Shown here piece after piece: positions 6,758 to 10,928 of a DNA stretch of 10,928 bases. This DNA is from Sphingomonadales bacterium. GTDB lineage: Bacteria > Pseudomonadota > Alphaproteobacteria > Sphingomonadales > Sphingomonadaceae. The notes beneath the pieces were generated by a model, which saw nothing but the letters and a program-made list of their open reading frames with translations, ran no database searches and was not told the origin of the DNA. The first letter of the stretch is position 1, and each line of letters starts with the position of its first letter. The DNA is taken from contig JAFLDC010000053.1 of NCBI GenBank assembly GCA_017302775.1, positions 1-10,928 of the forward strand. Direction: 5' to 3'. A program made the translations under genes and the position numbers.

Positions 6758-8049
6758 TGCAGCGCCTCAACACTCGCGACTCTGGCTTCGACAAGGCATT
6801 CAGGCGACTGGTTGCAGACCGCCGTGAGAGCGGTGAAGACGTCGCACGCGATGTTCAGGTGATCCTGAACGACGTGAAGCACCGCGGTGACGCCGCGCTG
6901 GTTGACCTGACCGCACGGTGGGACGGGCACCGCCTGTCCGCCGATGCCGACTGGACATTCTCGGCCGATGAATGCCGACAAGCCTTCGACGCGCTCAAAC
7001 CCGATCTTCGGGCCGCGCTTGAACTCGCCGCGCAGCGAATACGCACCTTTCACGAGAAGCAAGTCCCCAAGAACCGCGATGAAACCGACGAACTCGGCGT
7101 GCGGATGGGGGCAAGGTGGCGGGCGGTGGATGCTGCCGGACTATACGTTCCCGGCGGGCGCGCCTCGTACCCCTCCTCGCTCCTGATGAATGCCATTCCA
7201 GCCAAAGTTGCCGGGGTGGAGCGACTGGTGGTGGTTACGCCGACCCCGAAAGGGCAGGTCAATCCACTGGTTCTTGCCGCGGCCCATCTTGCCGGGGTTG
7301 ATGAGGTGTGGCGCGTCGGGGGTGCCCAGGCTGTCGCCGCACTGGCGTACGGCACGCAGCGGATCGCGCCGGTCGATATCATCACCGGTCCAGGCAATGC
7401 TTGGGTGGCTGAAGCCAAGCGTCAGCTTTATGGGGTTGTCGGAATAGACATGGTCGCCGGACCCAGTGAAATCCTGCTGATCGCCGATGGCAAAAATGAT
7501 CCGGAGTGGACTGCGGCGGACCTGCTGAGCCAGGCCGAGCACGATCCCGCCGCCCAGTCCATCCTGATTACCGATGATCCGCTGTTTGCAGACACCGTGG
7601 CAGACCGGATCGGGGTTGAGCTGGCGATGCTGCCGACCGCGCGCGTTGCTGCGGAAAGCTGGAACACGCACGGCGTGATTATCGAGGTCGGCAGCCTTGA
7701 CGAGGCCCCCGCTCTCGCCAATGCGCTTGCCGCTGAACATGTTCAGATCGCAACGGACAAGCCAGATCAGTTGTTCAAGCAGATACGTCATGCCGGTTCG
7801 GTCTTCCTTGGCCGGATGACGCCTGAGGCAGTTGGAGACTATGTGGCCGGGCCGAATCATGTTCTGCCGACCGGGCGTCGCGCCAGGTTCTCGTCAGGCC
7901 TTTCCGTTCTTGATTTCATGAAGCGGACCAGTTTCGTCGAGTTGGATGAGGCCGCGCTCAAAGCAATTGGCCCGGCCGCGATAGAATTGGCCGATGCCGA
8001 AGGGCTTACTGCCCATGCGCGCTCGATCGAAGTAAGGTTAGGGATATGA
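6754..8049 (+). CDS. hisD: Histidinol dehydrogenase
   Basis: This NAD-dependent zinc enzyme oxidises L-histidinol to L-histidine, the last steps of the pathway. It has 431 residues, the usual length. The zinc ligands expected from E. coli HisD are all present: Gln260 and His263 (LLSQAEHD), Asp362 ([10 protein letters not shown]) and His421 (TAHARS). The catalytic Glu328-His329 pair lies in AAEHVQI. GLYVPGG (129-135) and TGPGNAWV (211-218) are family blocks. The start ATG 6754 overlaps the hisG stop; the adjoining ATG 6757 is better spaced (7 nt) from AAAAGG and may be the true start, with one Met difference. The stop overlaps nusB as ATGA. Cytosolic, probably a homodimer as in the family. Confidence 0.97.
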   Translation: MMQRLNTRDSGFDKAFRRLVADRRESGEDVARDVQVILNDVKHRGDAALVDLTARWDGHRLSADADWTFSADECRQAFDALKPDLRAALELAAQRIRTFHEKQVPKNRDETDELGVRMGARWRAVDAAGLYVPGGRASYPSSLLMNAIPAKVAGVERLVVVTPTPKGQVNPLVLAAAHLAGVDEVWRVGGAQAVAALAYGTQRIAPVDIITGPGNAWVAEAKRQLYGVVGIDMVAGPSEILLIADGKNDPEWTAADLLSQAEHDPAAQSILITDDPLFADTVADRIGVELAMLPTARVAAESWNTHGVIIEVGSLDEAPALANALAAEHVQIATDKPDQLFKQIRHAGSVFLGRMTPEAVGDYVAGPNHVLPTGRRARFSSGLSVLDFMKRTSFVELDEAALKAIGPAAIELADAEGLTAHARSIEVRLGI

Positions 8050-8492
8050 AGTCCGGCTCGAAAGCCCGCTCTGCTGCTCGACTCGCCGCTGTTCAAGCGT
8101 TGTACCAGCTCGACATGGAAGGCACATTGATGCCCCTGCTGCTGGATGAATTCCATCAGCATCGGCTTGGCGCGGAAATCGAAGGCGACCAGTATGCCAA
8201 GGCAGAAGTCGCCTTCTTCGACGATGTGGTCAAAGGTGCCACTGCCCGCCGTGACGAGATCGATACGCTGCTGGCGCACAAGCTTGCCGAGGGCTGGAAG
8301 CTGGAACGGCTGGACAAGACCATGCTGCAAATCCTTCGTGCCGGTGCATATGAACTGCTGGCGCGCGCCGATGTGTCCACAGGATCGGTAATCAGTGAAT
8401 ATCTCGACATTGCGCATGCGTTTTTCGAAACGCGCGAGGCCAAATTCGTCAACGGTGTGCTGGATGCCGTGGCGAAGCAGGTGCGCGCCTGA
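8046..8492 (+). CDS. nusB: Transcription antitermination factor NusB
   Basis: NusB is an all-helical RNA-binding protein that, with NusE (S10), binds boxA in rRNA leaders and helps RNA polymerase resist termination. The 148-residue protein shows ARLAAVQALYQ (11-21), LERLDKTMLQILRAGAYEL (86-104), ISEYLDIAHAFF (116-127) and FVNGVLDAVAK (134-144), all typical. The first block contains the Arg-rich N-terminal helix that contacts RNA. The start overlaps the hisD stop as ATGA, with AAGG and GGG stretches just upstream inside hisD. Its last Ala codon and TGA stop overlap the proposed thiL start. Confidence 0.95.
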   Translation: MKSGSKARSAARLAAVQALYQLDMEGTLMPLLLDEFHQHRLGAEIEGDQYAKAEVAFFDDVVKGATARRDEIDTLLAHKLAEGWKLERLDKTMLQILRAGAYELLARADVSTGSVISEYLDIAHAFFETREAKFVNGVLDAVAKQVRA

Positions 8493-9355
8493 CCGCCGAG
8501 TCGGACTTTATCGCCGCGCTGCGCCTGGCGGCGAACCATCCGGCCGCTCGTGGACTGGCAGACGATTGCGCCGTACTGGAAATCGGCGGGACTGCGATCG
8601 TCCTGACGCATGACAGCATGTTGGAAGGAGTACATTTCCTATCCGGCCAGGACCCTGCTGATGTGGCCTGGAAACTGGTTGCCACCAATATGTCCGATCT
8701 TGCGGCCAAGGGTGCACGGCCGATCGGTGTGCTGCTTTCGTATCAGTTGGGGGCGGACGACACACGCTTTGCCGCAGGTCTTGCCGAAGCGCTGTCGTTT
8801 TACCACGCCGAATTGTTGGGCGGTGACACCGTCGGCGGGGCTGGTCCGCAGCACCTGGGCCTGACGGCATTCGGCGCAGCGACGACCATCCCTGTGCCGT
8901 CGCGAAGTGGTGCGCGTCCAGGTGACGGCGTGTGGATTTCTGGCCCAGTGGGTGCGGCAATGCTCGGGCTGGAAGCACTGAAATCCGGCGACGGCGATCC
9001 GCGCCCCTACGTCCGGCCGATTGCCTTGATGGAAGCGGGAATTGCCCTGGCGCCATTGGTTTCGGCGATGATGGACGTTTCGGACGGACTGCTGCTCGAT
9101 TGTTCACGAATGGCACAGGCCTCGGCTGTCACCATCGACATCCAGCGAATGGCCGTGCCGATTGCCGCCGATGAATCCCGCCGGAACGAAGCACTGACCT
9201 GGGGTGATGACTATCAGCTGCTGTTTACTGCGGCCCATGACGCAGCACTGCCAGTACCCGCTCACCGGATCGGCAGTGTGTTACCGCCTGGCCGCCATCA
9301 CTTGCTGGTCGACGGCTCCCCTCCCCGCGGCAACCTCGGCTACCAGCACGGCTGA
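8489..9355 (+). CDS. thiL: Thiamine-monophosphate kinase, probable CTG start
   Basis: ThiL phosphorylates thiamine monophosphate with ATP to give the cofactor thiamine diphosphate. Read from CTG 8489 it has 288 residues. ThiL blocks are SDFIAALR (5-12), GLADDCAVLEIGG (22-34), THDSMLEGVHFL (40-51), DPADVAWKLVATNMSDLAAK (55-74), LLGGDTVGG (109-117), MDVSDGLLLDCSRMAQ (195-210) and GDDYQLLF (239-246). Asp25-Asp26 match the N-terminal metal-binding acidic pair of the family. The first ATG in frame is 8618, which would give 245 residues and lose that pair. No ATG, GTG or TTG occurs upstream back to the in-frame stop at 8396-8398. CTG 8489 forms CTGA with the nusB stop, mirroring the ATGA junctions of its neighbours, and has AGG 7 nt upstream. 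A base error at 8489 is the main alternative. Confidence 0.93.
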   Translation: MTAESDFIAALRLAANHPAARGLADDCAVLEIGGTAIVLTHDSMLEGVHFLSGQDPADVAWKLVATNMSDLAAKGARPIGVLLSYQLGADDTRFAAGLAEALSFYHAELLGGDTVGGAGPQHLGLTAFGAATTIPVPSRSGARPGDGVWISGPVGAAMLGLEALKSGDGDPRPYVRPIALMEAGIALAPLVSAMMDVSDGLLLDCSRMAQASAVTIDIQRMAVPIAADESRRNEALTWGDDYQLLFTAAHDAALPVPAHRIGSVLPPGRHHLLVDGSPPRGNLGYQHG

Positions 9356-9382
9356 ATTCCCCGGCCAAGAGCCATCGCGGCG

Positions 9383-9410
9383 TTGCATTGGTGCGAATCG
9401 CCCCTATACC
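9383..9410 (+). promoter_or_regulatory. Candidate sigma-70 type promoter of hppA
   Basis: TTGCAT (9383-9388) and TATACC (9405-9410) are separated by 16 nt and lie 70-97 nt before the hppA start, in the only sizeable non-coding gap in the window (9356-9479). The match to the housekeeping consensus is moderate. Transcription would start near 9417. Confidence 0.4.
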
Positions 9411-9420
9411 TCTCGCGCGA

Positions 9421-9445
9421 CTGTCCCGCTGGACTGACGGGTCAG
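9421..9445 (+). repeat. Imperfect hairpin / nested inverted repeat in the thiL-hppA gap
   Basis: CTGTCCCG (9421-9428) can pair with CGGGTCAG (9438-9445) at 7 of 8 positions around a 9 nt loop. Nested in it is the tight palindrome CTGAC-GG-GTCAG (9434-9445). A short GTTTT run follows at 9447-9450. It could be a weak thiL terminator or, since it lies after the candidate promoter, a leader structure or protein-binding site for hppA. The T run is too short for a confident terminator. Confidence 0.35.
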
Positions 9446-9464
9446 AGTTTTGGGAACTTGTAAC

Positions 9465-9471
9465 AAGGGGG
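9465..9471 (+). promoter_or_regulatory. Ribosome-binding site of hppA
   Basis: AAGGGGG stands 8 nt before GTG 9480. It favours that GTG over the in-frame GTG at 9471, which overlaps the site itself. The AAG at its left end also forms part of a small inverted repeat CTTGT-A-ACAAG (9457-9467). Confidence 0.65.
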
Positions 9472-9479
9472 TGCTTCTC

Positions 9480-10928
9480 GTGAACCTTATCACGATCTCC
9501 ATTCTGCTGGGGTTGCTGGCCGTCGTTTACGGCTTCGTCACCAGCCGCCAGGTGCTGGGAAGCCTGGCAGGCAATGAAAAGATGCAGGAAATCGCTGCGG
9601 CTATTCAGGAAGGCGCACAAGCCTACCTGCGCCGGCAGTACACCACCATCGCCATGGTCGGTGTGGTTGTAGCTGTCATCATCGCCGCCACGCTTGGTGC
9701 GGTTTCGGCCACCGGCTTTGTGATCGGTGCCGTGCTTTCCGGCGTTGCCGGTTTCATCGGGATGAACATCTCGGTGCGCTCGAACGTACGCACGGCGGCT
9801 GCAGCGCAAACCAGTCTTCAGGCCGGCCTGACCCTGGCGTTCCGTGCCGGGGCGATCACCGGCATGCTGGTGGCCGGTCTGGCGCTCCTCGCCATTGCCG
9901 TGTTTTACTGGTATCTGACCGGTCCGGGCGGTTACACCGTCGGCGGTGAAGACCGCACGGTGGTCGATGGCCTGGTAGCCTTGGCGTTCGGCGCTTCGCT
10001 GATCTCGATCTTTGCCCGTCTCGGTGGCGGCATCTTCACCAAGGCCGCCGACGTCGGCGCCGACCTGGTCGGCAAGGTCGAAGCAGGTATCCCGGAAGAC
10101 GATCCACGCAACCCTGCGGTGATCGCCGACAACGTTGGTGACAACGTGGGTGACTGCGCCGGCATGGCTGCCGACCTGTTCGAAACCTATGTCGTCACCG
10201 TCGGTGCCACCATGGTGCTGACCGCGCTGCTGTTGAAGGGCGCCGGGGCCATGCTGCCCAACCTGATGGTGTTGCCGCTGCTGATCGGCGGCGTGTGCAT
10301 CGTCACCTCGATCATCGGTACTTATTTCGTGAAGCTGGGCTCTTCCAACAACGTCATGGGGGCGATGTACAAGGGCTTCCTGGTTACCGCCTTGCTGTCG
10401 ATCCCGGCAATCTGGTGGGCGCTTGGCACTGCGTTGGGCGATCTCAACACCGCGATCGCTGGTCAGTCTTTCACTGGCATGGCGCTGTTCTGGTGTTCGC
10501 TGCTCGGCCTGGCCATCACCGGGCTGATCATCTGGATCACCGAATACTACACCGGCACTAACTATCGCCCGGTCAAGTCGATCGCCAAGGCCTCGGAAAC
10601 CGGCCACGGCACCAACGTTATTCAGGGTCTGGCGATCAGCCTTGAATCGACCGCGATGCCGACGATCGTCATCGTCGCCGGGATCATCATCGCTTACCAG
10701 CTCGCCGGACTGATCGGTATTGCCTATGCGGCGACCGCGATGCTGGCGCTGGCCGGGATGGTGGTTGCGCTGGACGCTTACGGTCCGGTTACCGACAATG
10801 CCGGCGGCATTGCCGAAATGGCGGGGCTGGATGACAGCGTGCGCGAGAAGACCGACCTTCTCGACGCGGTGGGCAATACGACCAAGGCCGTGACGAAGGG
10901 CTATGCCATTGGCTCGGCCGGTCTTGCC
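9480..10928 (+). CDS. hppA: Membrane proton-pumping pyrophosphatase, K+-independent type (5' part)
   Basis: HppA hydrolyses pyrophosphate and pumps protons across the inner membrane. 483 codons are present without a stop; the family is usually about 700 residues, so the last third lies beyond the window. The substrate site is clear: [19 protein letters not shown] (191-209) and [20 protein letters not shown] (215-234), rich in the Asp, Lys and Glu that bind Mg-pyrophosphate. [12 protein letters not shown] lies near 440-451. [10 protein letters not shown] (465-474) has Lys469 and Thr472, the pair that marks K+-independent enzymes; K+-dependent ones have Ala and Gly there. Many hydrophobic segments are seen, beginning at residues 3-20. 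The GTG start was chosen for its spacing to AAGGGGG. It has its own 124 bp upstream gap after thiL. Confidence 0.97.
   Translation, partial: MNLITISILLGLLAVVYGFVTSRQVLGSLAGNEKMQEIAAAIQEGAQAYLRRQYTTIAMVGVVVAVIIAATLGAVSATGFVIGAVLSGVAGFIGMNISVRSNVRTAAAAQTSLQAGLTLAFRAGAITGMLVAGLALLAIAVFYWYLTGPGGYTVGGEDRTVVDGLVALAFGASLISIFARLGGGIFTKAADVGADLVGKVEAGIPEDDPRNPAVIADNVGDNVGDCAGMAADLFETYVVTVGATMVLTALLLKGAGAMLPNLMVLPLLIGGVCIVTSIIGTYFVKLGSSNNVMGAMYKGFLVTALLSIPAIWWALGTALGDLNTAIAGQSFTGMALFWCSLLGLAITGLIIWITEYYTGTNYRPVKSIAKASETGHGTNVIQGLAISLESTAMPTIVIVAGIIIAYQLAGLIGIAYAATAMLALAGMVVALDAYGPVTDNAGGIAEMAGLDDSVREKTDLLDAVGNTTKAVTKGYAIGSAGLA

Noticed and set aside
9225..10607. A 460-codon open frame on the minus strand
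   Set aside because: It lies opposite hppA, whose rightward frame encodes unmistakable pyrophosphatase motifs. The minus-strand product is a His/Gln/Arg/Asp/Gly-rich sequence with no recognisable domain, typical of the mirror of a GC-rich membrane-protein gene.
1..10928. tRNA or rRNA genes, CRISPR arrays, insertion sequences, phage genes
   Set aside because: No cloverleaf, regularly spaced repeats, terminal inverted repeats, transposase or integrase motifs were noticed, and almost all bases are used by family-assigned genes.

Overview
The window looks like chromosomal DNA from a GC-rich alphaproteobacterium, most likely a sphingomonad (Sphingomonas/Novosphingobium/Erythrobacter type). This rests on high third-position GC, the protein flavour of a J-domain protein divergent from bolA, and the order hisG-hisD-nusB-thiL-hppA. 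The lineage is inferred from gene content, without any database search. Apart from one low-confidence fragment at the left edge, every gene has a recognisable family. I see no mobile element, CRISPR array, tRNA or rRNA.

Left part (1-4957). A short 3' fragment of a possible rightward gene meets a leftward J-domain protein tail to tail. The J-domain gene is divergent from a rightward, tightly packed run: bolA, a pirin-family cupin, a short-chain dehydrogenase/reductase, an epoxide-hydrolase-like alpha/beta hydrolase and an LtrA-family membrane protein. Junctions in this run are overlaps of 1-26 bp or a 4 bp gap, so it is probably one transcript with translational coupling. It joins a stress/Fe-S-linked regulator (BolA) to three small-molecule redox or hydrolytic enzymes and a membrane protein. 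A shared detoxification role is possible but not shown.

Middle (4954-6100). A leftward DUF2332 gene converges on the LtrA gene so exactly that both stop codons lie in one CTAG. Its GTG start, behind a strong AAGGAGG, is 49 bp from hisG and divergent from it.

Right part (6101-10928). hisG (short form, lacking the regulatory domain), hisD, nusB and thiL follow with 4 bp stop/start overlaps. They cover the first and last steps of histidine synthesis, a transcription antitermination factor, and the last step of thiamine diphosphate synthesis. After 124 bp with a candidate promoter comes hppA, a membrane proton-pumping pyrophosphatase of the K+-independent type, cut by the window end.

The most noteworthy observation is thiL. 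Conserved ThiL sequence, including an Asp-Asp metal site, continues 43 codons upstream of the first ATG, and no ATG, GTG or TTG is available in that stretch. The best start is CTG at 8489, overlapping the nusB stop as CTGA. Otherwise this is largely ordinary housekeeping sequence, and I found no convincing new biological system.
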